In this document: positions 17,355 to 25,599 of the stretch, piece after piece
How positions within the stretch are numbered: position 1 is the stretch's first letter
How the letters are laid out: each line of letters opens with the position of its first letter
Assembly (NCBI RefSeq): GCF_017583045.1
Contig: NZ_JAGFBF010000005.1
Span: forward strand, 992,001 to 1,056,000
Source of the DNA: Leucobacter tardus
Lineage (GTDB): Bacteria > Actinomycetota > Actinomycetes > Actinomycetales > Microbacteriaceae
Reading direction: 5' to 3'
Length of the DNA stretch: 64,000 nucleotides
The notes under the pieces: generated by a model
Told to the model about the DNA's origin: nothing
Databases searched by the model: none
Seen by the model: the letters and a program-made list of their open reading frames with translations, nothing else
Position numbers and translations under genes: made by a program

Positions 17355-19535
17355 TCAGACCTCATGGAGGCCGCGGCGACGCAGGATCAGGACCCCGGCG
17401 CCGAGCAGCAGGAGCGCTGCGAGCGCAGACATCGCGATCCCGCTGCCGGAGGTACCCGTGTTCGCGAGGTCACCACCCTGACCGCCATTCGCTCCACCGG
17501 ATCCCGCGGAGCCCGAGGCGTCCGCGGAACCGTCAGCACCATCGGAGCCGCCGGCGTCTGCGGTGCCGTCGGTGCCGCCACCGTCGGCGTCCGCGTCATC
17601 ATCGGCGACGGTCACGGCGAGCGTGTCCCAACCGAGCTGAGCCTCCGTCTCCGCGGCCCAGGCGGCGATCCGGTGATCGCCCGCAGTGGTGTTCGCGGGA
17701 ATCGTGACGGTCACGTTCCCTGCGGCGTCCACCGTCTGCGCCCCGAGGAAGACCGGGTCGCTGAAGAGCCACACGCCGACGGTGTCGCCCTCGGTCGCAC
17801 TGCCGATGTTGACCGTGATCGTCTCGCCTGCTTCTGCGGACTCCGGCGCGCTGATCGCGCCCTCGAGCGCCGGATCGAGATCGTCCTCGGTCGGCGGCGT
17901 CCCCGGGATCGTGCCGGTCACCGCCTCGTACTCGTAGACCCACTCGTGCGTGCCGTCGCTCAAAACGTAGCCGTCCTCGGCGGTCGCGGTGACGGTGAGC
18001 ACCTGGCCCTCGGTCAGCATCACGGCACCGGTCAGCACGTTGCCGTCCCCATCGGTGTACACCACGCCCTCGATGGATGGAATGGTCACGGTGTTCCCAT
18101 CACGCATCGGCGCATCGGCCGTCACCTCGACGGGCTCCGGGGTGTCGCCCTCATAGACGAAGGTCCACTCGTGCGTGCCGTCGGCGAGCACGTACCCGTC
18201 GTCAGCGGTCGCGGTGACCGTGAGGGACTGGCCCTCGGTCAGCGTGACCGCGCCCGTGAGCACGGCATTCGCGCCGTCGACATAGGTCACACCTTCGACG
18301 GTCGGAATCGTGACGACATTGCCCTCGCGTGTCGGCGCCTCGGCCGTCACCTCGATCGGGTCCGGAGTCTGATCCTCGTACACGTACGTCCACTCGTGCG
18401 TACCGTCGGCGAGCACATAGCCCTCCTCCGCAACTGCGGAGACGGTGAGGGTCTGGCCCTCGGTCAGCACGACGGCGCCGGACAGCACGGCATTCGTATC
18501 GTCGACGTAGGTCACACCCTCGACCATGGGAACGGTTACCGTGTTCCCGTCACGCGTCGGCGCCTCAGCCGTCACCTCGACCGGATCCGGCGTCTGATTC
18601 TCGTACACGTACGTCCACTCGTGCGTGCCGTCCGCCAGCACATAGCCATCGTTCGCCGTCGCGACTACCGTCAGCGTCTGCCCCTCAGCGACGGTGACGC
18701 CGCCCGTGAGGACTGCACCTGAACCATCGACGTAGGTCACACCCTCGACCGTCGGAATGGTGACCGTGTTCCCGTCGCGGGTCGGCGCCTCGGCCGTCAC
18801 CTCGACCGGATCCGGCGTCTGATCCTCGTACTCGTACGTCCACTCGTGCGTGCCGTCAGCGAGCTCGTATCCCTCATTCGCGATCGCGGTGACGGTCAGC
18901 GTCTGACCCTCGGTCAGCGTGACCGAGCCCGTCAGCGTGGTGTCCGCACCATCGACGTACGTCACACCCTCGACCGTCGGAATCGTGACGACGTTCCCGT
19001 CGCGGGTCGGCGCCTCTGCAGTCACGACCTCGGGTTCGGGATCGGGATCGGTGCCGCCGGACAACTCGGCTGTCCACTCGAAGTCGTAGCCTCCACAGGT
19101 ACCGAAGGGCAGGAAGCCGGCCCGGCCTTCACCGCTGGCCGTGCCGTCGGCGTTGACTGTTCCCGACAGCTCGTAGTACGGCTGAACACCGCTCCCCTGG
19201 CCCTGCCACGTGAAGTCGAAAGGTACCCCCGCTTCGATTGGCACCGCTGGCGCGTCACCCGACCAGGTGAATGGTTCGGGGAAGCCGGTCGAACCACTCT
19301 GACAGTAGCTCCCACCGGTCAGGTTCTTGATCGTCCCATCCGAAGCGATATCGAAACCGAACGTGGCCACGTTCCAGGCGTCGCTGGTGCCCGTATAGGT
19401 GCCCGATGTTGGTGGGGCGGCGTTCGCGATGCTCGGTACGATCGCGCTCATCACGAGCGCGACTGCCGCGGCGAGCGCTGTGAGCACTGAACCGCGCCTC
19501 AACCGTGAGGGTCGGCGTGCTGTGTCAGCCTGCAT
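17355..19535 (-). CDS. Secreted repeat-rich surface protein with LANTG sorting signal
   Basis: This 726-residue protein starts with a Sec signal peptide (hydrophobic core LTALAAAVALVMSAIVP, cleavage near ANA-AP). An N-terminal domain of about 160 residues has two Cys residues. Five consecutive 75-residue acidic repeats follow, each with TAEAPTRDGN...VEGVTYVDG...LTEGQ...DGTHEWTY. Next come a short Ig-like domain and a Gly/Ser/Asp-rich spacer. The end is a sorting signal: LANTG at 690-694, a hydrophobic helix and RRRGLHEV. LAxTG is the motif used by class E sortases of actinomycetes; no sortase is in this window. AAGAAGGAGC precedes the ATG at 19533-19535. Confidence 0.86.
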   Translation of the reverse strand: MQADTARRPSRLRRGSVLTALAAAVALVMSAIVPSIANAAPPTSGTYTGTSDAWNVATFGFDIASDGTIKNLTGGSYCQSGSTGFPEPFTWSGDAPAVPIEAGVPFDFTWQGQGSGVQPYYELSGTVNADGTASGEGRAGFLPFGTCGGYDFEWTAELSGGTDPDPEPEVVTAEAPTRDGNVVTIPTVEGVTYVDGADTTLTGSVTLTEGQTLTVTAIANEGYELADGTHEWTYEYEDQTPDPVEVTAEAPTRDGNTVTIPTVEGVTYVDGSGAVLTGGVTVAEGQTLTVVATANDGYVLADGTHEWTYVYENQTPDPVEVTAEAPTRDGNTVTVPMVEGVTYVDDTNAVLSGAVVLTEGQTLTVSAVAEEGYVLADGTHEWTYVYEDQTPDPIEVTAEAPTREGNVVTIPTVEGVTYVDGANAVLTGAVTLTEGQSLTVTATADDGYVLADGTHEWTFVYEGDTPEPVEVTADAPMRDGNTVTIPSIEGVVYTDGDGNVLTGAVMLTEGQVLTVTATAEDGYVLSDGTHEWVYEYEAVTGTIPGTPPTEDDLDPALEGAISAPESAEAGETITVNIGSATEGDTVGVWLFSDPVFLGAQTVDAAGNVTVTIPANTTAGDHRIAAWAAETEAQLGWDTLAVTVADDDADADGGGTDGTADAGGSDGADGSADASGSAGSGGANGGQGGDLANTGTSGSGIAMSALAALLLLGAGVLILRRRGLHEV
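17901..19025 (-). repeat. Five 225-bp tandem repeats coding for 75-residue surface modules
   Basis: Landmarks such as CACTCGTGCGT recur every 225 bp (about 17941, 18166, 18391, 18616, 18841). The middle units are the most alike. The unit nearest the C-terminus diverges in its last ten codons. Confidence 0.85.
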
Positions 19536-19752
19536 GGAATGAAGCTCCTTCTTCTCGGTGTGTGGTCGTGCGGTCGGGCGCTGCCACAGCGCCGCACCGT
19601 CGGCGACACACGTCGCCACACCGATACTCCGTCAGAGTCCGATCCACCTGGGTGCCCGAGCTACGAAGCTTTGTACGCAGATGGGTGGGGAACCACGTTT
19701 CGCAGGGCCGCCACGTCCGTCGGACAGTCCCGGCTACGGGCGTTTTCCCTCG
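19536..19752 (-). other. 217-bp leader/intergenic region upstream of the LANTG gene
   Basis: The region holds the ribosome binding site AAGAAGGAGC near its left end and several short inverted repeats (CTC-CGTCA-GAG near 19626, AGCT-ACGA-AGCT near 19660). No clear -10/-35 pair or known riboswitch was recognised. The length and GC pattern suggest a structured 5' leader. Confidence 0.35.
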
Positions 19753-20229
19753 TCAGACATACTTCGATTTCCCCGCATCAGCTGCGGGTGACCATGGAAC
19801 CAACCGCGACTCCGCAAGACGAGAGTGCTTCCACAGGTGCGGGGCGATCTCTTCCCATCCCTGGTCCGCGTCAGCCATCCGAGTGAGCGAGTACTGGGTG
19901 TTCCCGTCTCGAACGGTGACCGGCTCCGCGAGGCTGCACGCGGCACTCGCGTCGGTGCCGTCACCCGCCTCCGGGACCATGACGAGACACACGCCTTCGT
20001 CCGACGACGGGTGCGCGGCGTAGAAGCGCGTCCCCTTGTCAGCGATCAGGTACCGGGTCGAGTCAGGGTCGACGATCTCCAGCGTGGTGAGCGCCTCGTG
20101 GCTCAATTGATCGTCGACGGTCTGCGCACGGTCGAAGTGCTCGTTCGTCGGCCCGGTGACCGAGCATGATGTGAGGAGCAGCAGCGCTGCCGCGGATCCG
20201 GCGGACGCCTGCATGACTGTGCGTCTCAT
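19753..20229 (-). CDS. Predicted lipoprotein of unknown function
   Basis: This 158-residue protein has a short basic N-terminus and hydrophobic segment ending in the lipobox LLTSC, so it is probably a lipid-anchored exported protein. The mature part includes DPDSTRYLIADKGTRFYAAH and a CLVMVPEAG...CSL pair of Cys residues. No domain was recognised. It lies 217 bp upstream of the LANTG wall-protein gene in the same orientation and is divergent from the SdpI-like gene. Confidence 0.75.
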   Translation of the reverse strand: MRRTVMQASAGSAAALLLLTSCSVTGPTNEHFDRAQTVDDQLSHEALTTLEIVDPDSTRYLIADKGTRFYAAHPSSDEGVCLVMVPEAGDGTDASAACSLAEPVTVRDGNTQYSLTRMADADQGWEEIAPHLWKHSRLAESRLVPWSPAADAGKSKYV

Positions 20230-20304
20230 ATATCGAGCCTATGTGTCATCCTTGGATAAGAGAACACGTGATGACGACACCCGATCGTCCGAGAGGACCG
20301 ATGC

Positions 20305-20359
20305 GAATTACTGGTGGGATCGCTGCGGCCTCGCTCCTCAGCGGAATTCTGGTGGGATC
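20305..20359. repeat. Two near-identical direct repeats upstream of the SdpI-like gene
   Basis: GAATTACTGGTGGGATC (20305-20321) recurs as GAATTCTGGTGGGATC (20344-20359), differing by one inserted base. Starts are 39 bp apart. The pair lies in the 150-bp divergent intergenic region and ends 20 nt before the ATG, so it could bind a regulator. Confidence 0.55.
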
Positions 20360-20379
20360 TGCCTCGATAGAGTGACCGG

Positions 20380-20763
20380 ATGGAGGTCACCCCGTTCGGT
20401 ATTCGCGTGTACCTGCTCGTCGTCTTGGTCGCGAGCGGCGTTCTGCTGATCTGGATGGCTCGCGCGACGGCGTCGGGCCGATTGAAACGCAATCACTTCG
20501 CCGGTATTCGCACGCCCAGCACGATGGCCGGCGACGCGGCGTGGCTCGCAGCTCACAGACGCACGCAGAAATACACGGTCATCGGTGGCATCGCGATGAT
20601 CGTGAGCGGCCTAGTGGCGGCACTGCCGCTGACCGCGTGGATGCTCGCCGGAGCTGTCCTTCTCGGCAGCGGAATCATGGTGACGTGCCTGATCGCAGGC
20701 GCGCGCATCGGTGGTCGCGCCGCGCGCGAAGTCATCCCCCCGGTCGATTCCCCGGAGTCGTGA
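20380..20763 (+). CDS. SdpI/YhfL family small membrane protein
   Basis: This 127-residue protein has three hydrophobic segments and the family signature RNHFAGIRTPSTMAGDAAWLAAHR reached after the first helix (key residues Asn-His-Phe, Gly-Ile-Arg, Trp-Ala-His). SdpI proteins give immunity to the SdpC toxin in Bacillus, but most actinobacterial homologues are uncharacterised. A weak TAGAGT lies about 10 nt before the ATG, so the mRNA may have a very short leader. It overlaps the 3' end of the convergent membrane-protein gene by 32 bp. Confidence 0.8.
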   Translation: MEVTPFGIRVYLLVVLVASGVLLIWMARATASGRLKRNHFAGIRTPSTMAGDAAWLAAHRRTQKYTVIGGIAMIVSGLVAALPLTAWMLAGAVLLGSGIMVTCLIAGARIGGRAAREVIPPVDSPES

Positions 20764-21361
20764 GGCCTCGACGGAGCGCACGCTCGAGGTCGTCGAACTG
20801 GGGTCCAGCGAGGCGGATCAGCGGCGCGTTCATCGTCGTTTTCCGGCCACTCCCCCACGTGAGACCGACGAACGCTTCGCGGTCGGAGTCCGCGGTCCAC
20901 ACCAGCACGACGCCGTCTCCGCCGCGAGTCTGCTCGGGCAACGGCGTGTACCGCGAAGAGTCACCAGAGGCGAAGGCCGCGTGCAGTCGATCGAAGGCAT
21001 CCGGATCCAGCGCGTGGAATCCGATGAAGCGTCGTCTCAGCGGGGTGCCTGTCTCGGTACGCACCCACACCCGCGTCGAAGAGCCGGTCAACGCGACGAT
21101 CGCGAAGATCGCGAACAGCACCGCCAGGATGATGATCGCGAGTGGCAGCACACCTGAGCCGCGCAACGCCCGGTAGCGCGGCCGTGACGATTCTTCGGCA
21201 CTGTTCTGCGAAAACTCGACGAGCGCACCGAAGTTCACGACCGCATACGCCGCGCCGGCAAGGCAGATCACCAGCACTCCGATCGCCAGCAGCGTGCGCG
21301 GCAGCGACCGACGCGAGACGAGCCCCGGGGTGGCCGCCAGCGTCGCATCGTACAGAGCCAT
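20732..21361 (-). CDS. Hypothetical membrane protein
   Basis: This 209-residue protein has two hydrophobic segments, about residues 22-45 (LLAIGVLVICLAGAAYAVV) and 72-92 (VLPLAIIILAVLFAIFAIVA). A soluble C-terminal domain follows, with RRRFIGFHALDPDAFDRL and FVGLTWGSGRK. No family was recognised. It converges on and overlaps the SdpI-like gene by 32 bp. It is separated by 41 bp from the SMR pair and may share no transcript with it. Confidence 0.7.
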   Translation of the reverse strand: MALYDATLAATPGLVSRRSLPRTLLAIGVLVICLAGAAYAVVNFGALVEFSQNSAEESSRPRYRALRGSGVLPLAIIILAVLFAIFAIVALTGSSTRVWVRTETGTPLRRRFIGFHALDPDAFDRLHAAFASGDSSRYTPLPEQTRGGDGVVLVWTADSDREAFVGLTWGSGRKTTMNAPLIRLAGPQFDDLERALRRGLTTPGNRPGG

Positions 21362-21402
21362 GCCTCACATCCTCACAGACCACAGACCAGGAACAACGCG
21401 GT

Positions 21403-21720
21403 TCAGTGCGCGGCACCGAGTTCGATGAGGAGGACGCCGCCGATCACCAGCGCGATCCCGGCAGCCATCAAGAGCGTCAGAGGTTCCTTGAAGAAGAACC
21501 GACTCAAGCACGCGGTGAGCGCGACGCCGGCCGCAACCCAGATGCCGTAGGCGACACCGAGCGCCATCCCCTCGGCGAGGGTGAGTGAGAGCAGTACGAA
21601 TGCCGCGATGTAGCCGACCGCTACGGCGGGGTACCACCGAGGCTTCTCGACCGCCATGCGCAGGGCGAGCGTCGCACCGACCTCGCTGACGATCGCCGAG
21701 AGCAGAAACACCCACGCCAT
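21403..21720 (-). CDS. SMR family multidrug efflux subunit (second of pair)
   Basis: This 105-residue protein has four hydrophobic helices. The membrane-embedded Glu lies in helix 1 (AIVSEVGATLALRMAV), the position essential for proton/drug antiport in SMR proteins. The helix 3 motif is GVAYGIWVAAGVALTACLS. Its ATG overlaps the upstream SMR stop by one base. Paired SMR genes (EbrAB/YkkCD type) usually act as heterodimers that export cationic drugs or guanidinium-like compounds. Confidence 0.88.
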   Translation of the reverse strand: MAWVFLLSAIVSEVGATLALRMAVEKPRWYPAVAVGYIAAFVLLSLTLAEGMALGVAYGIWVAAGVALTACLSRFFFKEPLTLLMAAGIALVIGGVLLIELGAAH

Positions 21721-22082
21721 CAGGGCACCTCGATTCGTCGACGGTGCGCGATGTGCGCTCCGAGCTCGATGCAGAGCACCCCGACGATGATGACGGCGAT
21801 CCCGAGGATCATGAGCGGGCTGAGCGGTTCGCTGAAGAAGACCATCGAGAGGATGGCGGTGAGTGCGACGCCGGACGCACCCCACACGCCGTAGGCGACC
21901 CCCAGGGGCACTCCGCTCAGCAGCGTCAGCGCAAGGCAGCAGAACGCTCCCGCGTAGCCCGCGACCACGACGGCGTAGAGTGCCGGCGCGTCGAGCGCCC
22001 CTTTCAACGACAGTGAGCCGGTGACTTCGAGCAGGATCGCGAGCGCCAGGAACCATCGCCCTCTCGCCGGATTCAGCCTCAT
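21720..22082 (-). CDS. SMR family multidrug efflux subunit (first of pair)
   Basis: This 120-residue protein has four helices, with the conserved Glu in ALAILLEVTGSLSLKGAL, helix 3 GVAYGVWGASGVALTAILS, and a basic C-terminal tail HRRRIEVP. The ATG (22080-22082) overlaps the stop of the SRAP gene as ATGA, and its own stop overlaps the next SMR start. The three genes are therefore one tightly coupled operon. A shorter N-terminus than the raw open frame is chosen for this overlap. Confidence 0.87.
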   Translation of the reverse strand: MRLNPARGRWFLALAILLEVTGSLSLKGALDAPALYAVVVAGYAGAFCCLALTLLSGVPLGVAYGVWGASGVALTAILSMVFFSEPLSPLMILGIAVIIVGVLCIELGAHIAHRRRIEVP

Positions 22083-22771
22083 GCAGGTTCGATGAGTTCG
22101 GGGCCATCGCCGCGCAACGGCGCCACGGGCCACTCGCGCAACTGCCCCGAGATCGGCACCGCTGCCTCGGACACCGCGTCCACCAGCAGTCGATCTCCCT
22201 CGGTCTTCGGATCGAGCCAGTCGTGCAGCAGCTCATCGCTCATGAACACGGGCATGCGGTCGTGCAGGTCGGCCATCACCCCGGCGGATGCGCGGGTCAG
22301 AATCGTCGCGGTGAGATGCCACCCCTCGTCGTCGCCCGCGCCCGGCTCGTGCCACCACGAGTACAGTCCCGCCATCGGGATCACCGGTGCGGGTCCGAAG
22401 ATCGCGTGCGGGGTCCGTTTCCCCTTCGGTCCGGTCCACTCGTAGAAGCCCGACACCGGGATGACGCAGCGCCGACCTTTCACCGGGTTCTTGAACGACG
22501 CCTTCTCGGTGACGGTCTCGCTGCGTGCGTTGAACGTGGGGAACTTCGTTTTCAGCTCTTTCGACCAGATGGGCACGAGCGACCAGTAGGCGTAGCGCAG
22601 CTGCCGTTCACCGGTCTTGTGATCCGTCAGGGCGATCGGAAGATCCTGGGTCGGTTTCAGGTTCCACGTCGCCTCGTACCCTTCAGGGCGCTGCTGCATC
22701 CACGCGGACAGCTCGGTGCCCGAGGCGACATCCATGTTCTCGTCGTAGTCGACGATGACTCTTCCGCACAT
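22079..22771 (-). CDS. SRAP domain protein (YedK/HMCES family)
   Basis: This 230-residue protein starts MCGR, placing the catalytic Cys at position 2. That Cys, exposed after Met removal, forms a thiazolidine crosslink with abasic sites in single-stranded DNA. The other family residues are present: Asn in WNLKPTQDLP, NARSET, Glu in GFYEW, and His in DLHDRMPV. The length matches YedK. It shields abasic sites during replication. It is coupled by ATGA to the SMR efflux pair, an unexpected neighbour. Confidence 0.93.
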   Translation of the reverse strand: MCGRVIVDYDENMDVASGTELSAWMQQRPEGYEATWNLKPTQDLPIALTDHKTGERQLRYAYWSLVPIWSKELKTKFPTFNARSETVTEKASFKNPVKGRRCVIPVSGFYEWTGPKGKRTPHAIFGPAPVIPMAGLYSWWHEPGAGDDEGWHLTATILTRASAGVMADLHDRMPVFMSDELLHDWLDPKTEGDRLLVDAVSEAAVPISGQLREWPVAPLRGDGPELIEPA

Positions 22772-22810
22772 GGCGCTAGCGTACGCCGCTCGGTCCGGTC
22801 GCCGCACCCG

Positions 22811-25480
22811 TCACGAGCTGCGGGCGGTCTCCGGACGGCCGCCGTGCACGAGCGTGACGATGTCCGTACGCGCTTGCAGGCCGAGCTTCTTCAGGATGTT
22901 CCTGACGTGCTGTTCGGGGGTGCGACGGCTCAGCACGAGCCGGTCGGCGATCTCGCCGTTCTTGAGGCCGGCTGCGACGAGTTCCGCGATCTGCCGTTCC
23001 CGGGTCGTCAGTGCGGCGAGCGGTTCCGTCTGCGCGGCGAGCATGGCGTCCGCCCGCGCGATCCCGGCCTGCGCTCGGCCGAAGTGCAACCGCATGCCGA
23101 CGCGCTCGAACACATCTCGTGCCTCACGCAGCAGGTTGCCGGCCTGCAGCGCTTCACCGTTGCTCAGCATGATCTCGGCCTGCGTGACCTGCACCATGCC
23201 GCGCTGCCCGTACGACTCCTGCGATTCGGCGATCGCAAGTGCCTCGTCGATGAGCGATTGGGCGGTGTCGCGGTCGCCGAGCGCCGCCGACACCACCGCC
23301 GCATCCGAGAACCGCAGGGCCGCCATCGCGTCTCTCGGTTTGCCGAGCAACTCGGGGCACGGCTCCGGGGCGCCGACGAGGGCGGAGACCCGAGTGCGGG
23401 TCGTCAACACTGCGCGACGCCACCACCCGAACTCCGGCACCGGTGACGCGATGAGTTCCTCGTACCGGGTGCGCAGCAGCTCCGGGTCGGCCCGGCCCTG
23501 CGCGGCGACCATGAGACCGGCTCGTGCCATGCCGATCGTGTCGGGAGTGCCGTACCGCTCAGCGTCGCGAATGGCCTGCTCGCCGACCGCGTCGGCGGCG
23601 TCCAGCAGCCCGAGTGAGCCATTGCAGAAGAGCAGAGCGGCTCCGAGATTGGCGAAGACGTCGGTGCGCGCGTGCCGGCGTGCGAGCGCGAGCGCACGTT
23701 CGGCGATCCGCGCCCCCGTCTCGAATCGATCGAGCATGTAGGCGGCCCAGGCCGCGCACGTGACCGCCTGGATGGCGTCCACGACATCGAGGCTGTCAGC
23801 GTCGGTCAGCCAGTCGAGCGCCCGCTGGAACGTCACCCGCGCTTGCGGCACGCGCCCCTCGCCGAGCAGCGACATGGTGCGATAGATCGCGGCGACCGCA
23901 CGGTTGGAGTCGATCGGAACCGACTCGAGCCGCGAGAGCAGGTCGTCGGGGACGAACCCGTCGACGAGCGCGAGGATGTCGATGTATTCGCGCAGCAGAT
24001 GGGGGTCGACGGATTCCTGCGCGGCGGCGAGGAGTGCCCGCGCCTCGCCGGTGTGGCCGGTCATCCGCAGGGCGTTGGCGAGCAGCGCCCGCGCCTCGAC
24101 CGACGCGTCCCGATCCACGAGCGCTCGGAGGCGCGCGATGGCACTGTCGAGATCTCCGGCGAGCAGCAGGGCCCGTGCGAACAGCGTCTCCGACCGGACG
24201 CTGCGCAAGTGGTCCGGGAGTGCGCGGAGCCATCCCAGCACCGCGGCGGGATCCGACCCGATCGCGACACCCGCCGCGGCCACGAGAACGTCGGCTTCCG
24301 CCGCACCGAGCTCGATCTCGCCGCCCGCGAGCGCTGCGGCGTCCGCGGCGATCTGCGCGAGGTGATCGGCGCGGTCGAACAGCTCGGCACCCGCGCGCGA
24401 TGCCGCGCGCAGGTGGAGTCGTGCGCGATGCGATGCATCGGTGTTCCGGTACACACTGAACCGCACGACGGGGTGCAGCGCCTCATCCGAGCTCTCGCTG
24501 AGCAGCCCGCGTTCGCTGAGCTCCCGCGCCGCACGTCGCACCTCGGTGGCGTCGAGACCCGACACTTCGGCGACGGTGTCGACATCCGTCTCGCGGGTCA
24601 CGGCCAGCGTCTCGAGGGTGCGCCTGGCCGTTTCACCCAGGGAGGCGATGTCGGTGGCGACTGCGGTGGCGAGCGTCTCGGCGTGGTTGTGCTCGACGAG
24701 GCTGAGTACCTCGTCCACGCGTGTGGCCTCAGGGTGACGCCGGAAGGCGGCCGTCGCGATGTGGGCGAACAGCGGGTTGCCGTGCGCCATCTCGGTCACT
24801 GACCGCACCTGCTGCGGGCCGATGTCACGAGTGATGGTGCGTATCGCCTCGTCCGACAATCCGCCGATGGTGAGATGGTCGTGGAGTGCACCCCGACCGC
24901 GAGCGGTGTGCAGCACCTCCGGAGGACCTTGACCGATGCGGTGCACCAGCAGCACGGTGAGGGGCGCGACGAGCGGGGTCTGCATCAGGCCGATGAGAAA
25001 CGCCTCCGATGCGGCGTCGAGCCACTGCGCATCATCGACCGCGACGATGACCGGTACCTCACCGAGGGCTTCAGCGCACCGCGCAGCCAGCACGGATGGC
25101 GTCGCCGTGTCGAGGAGCTGCTCGAGCGAGGCACCGAGTACCTGCTCGATCATCATCCGAAACGCGACGAGCGGCGCATCGGAGCCGAGTCGATCCCCGC
25201 GGGCGACGAAGATCCGTCGCGGCGCGTGCTCATCGGTGACACGGTCGCCATCCGCCTCCCGCAGCCGACCGATGAGGTGCGAGAGCAGTGCGCTCTTCCC
25301 GGCGCCGATCGCTCCGTCGACCTGAATGAGCCGAAGCTGCCCGGCGTGCGCTGGCGAGTCCTCGACAAGGGTGATGACCGCGCGAACGTCATCGTCCCTG
25401 CCGACCAACACAGCTCGTCCCCCGCCTTCGAACACCGATGTCACCGACTCGATCCCGGGCCGCCCGGCGCACCCCGGCAC
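22811..25480 (-). CDS. Large LuxR-family regulator with N-terminal ATPase (LAL/STAND type)
   Basis: This 889-residue protein has a P-loop GAIGAGKS (56-63) and Walker B VIVAVDDAQWLD. A long helical TPR-like middle runs from about 350 to 800. The C-terminal LuxR helix-turn-helix contains TTRERQIAELVAAGLKNGEI. Such proteins couple ATP and ligand binding to transcription activation. The GTG at 25478-25480 follows AAGG by 9 nt. It diverges from a DapA-like gene across 119 bp and may control it (inference); the ligand is unknown. Confidence 0.88.
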   Translation of the reverse strand: MPGCAGRPGIESVTSVFEGGGRAVLVGRDDDVRAVITLVEDSPAHAGQLRLIQVDGAIGAGKSALLSHLIGRLREADGDRVTDEHAPRRIFVARGDRLGSDAPLVAFRMMIEQVLGASLEQLLDTATPSVLAARCAEALGEVPVIVAVDDAQWLDAASEAFLIGLMQTPLVAPLTVLLVHRIGQGPPEVLHTARGRGALHDHLTIGGLSDEAIRTITRDIGPQQVRSVTEMAHGNPLFAHIATAAFRRHPEATRVDEVLSLVEHNHAETLATAVATDIASLGETARRTLETLAVTRETDVDTVAEVSGLDATEVRRAARELSERGLLSESSDEALHPVVRFSVYRNTDASHRARLHLRAASRAGAELFDRADHLAQIAADAAALAGGEIELGAAEADVLVAAAGVAIGSDPAAVLGWLRALPDHLRSVRSETLFARALLLAGDLDSAIARLRALVDRDASVEARALLANALRMTGHTGEARALLAAAQESVDPHLLREYIDILALVDGFVPDDLLSRLESVPIDSNRAVAAIYRTMSLLGEGRVPQARVTFQRALDWLTDADSLDVVDAIQAVTCAAWAAYMLDRFETGARIAERALALARRHARTDVFANLGAALLFCNGSLGLLDAADAVGEQAIRDAERYGTPDTIGMARAGLMVAAQGRADPELLRTRYEELIASPVPEFGWWRRAVLTTRTRVSALVGAPEPCPELLGKPRDAMAALRFSDAAVVSAALGDRDTAQSLIDEALAIAESQESYGQRGMVQVTQAEIMLSNGEALQAGNLLREARDVFERVGMRLHFGRAQAGIARADAMLAAQTEPLAALTTRERQIAELVAAGLKNGEIADRLVLSRRTPEQHVRNILKKLGLQARTDIVTLVHGGRPETARSS

Positions 25481-25599
25481 AGTACATTGCCTTCACACTA
25501 GCGATTCACATCCGGTCGCAACACACATTCCCGACGAATTGCGTGCAAACTTGCGTATGAGTGCCGACCGCGCCGACCGCACGCTGAACAGGAGCCGCA

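Noticed and set aside
17901..19025. CRISPR-like or non-coding repeat array
   Set aside because: The 225-bp spacing is an exact codon multiple and the repeats encode a conserved 75-residue module inside a secreted protein.
19536..19752. c-di-AMP (ydaO) riboswitch upstream of the wall protein
   Set aside because: Some phrases look similar to leaders of actinomycete wall genes, but I could not trace the conserved core, so no class is claimed.
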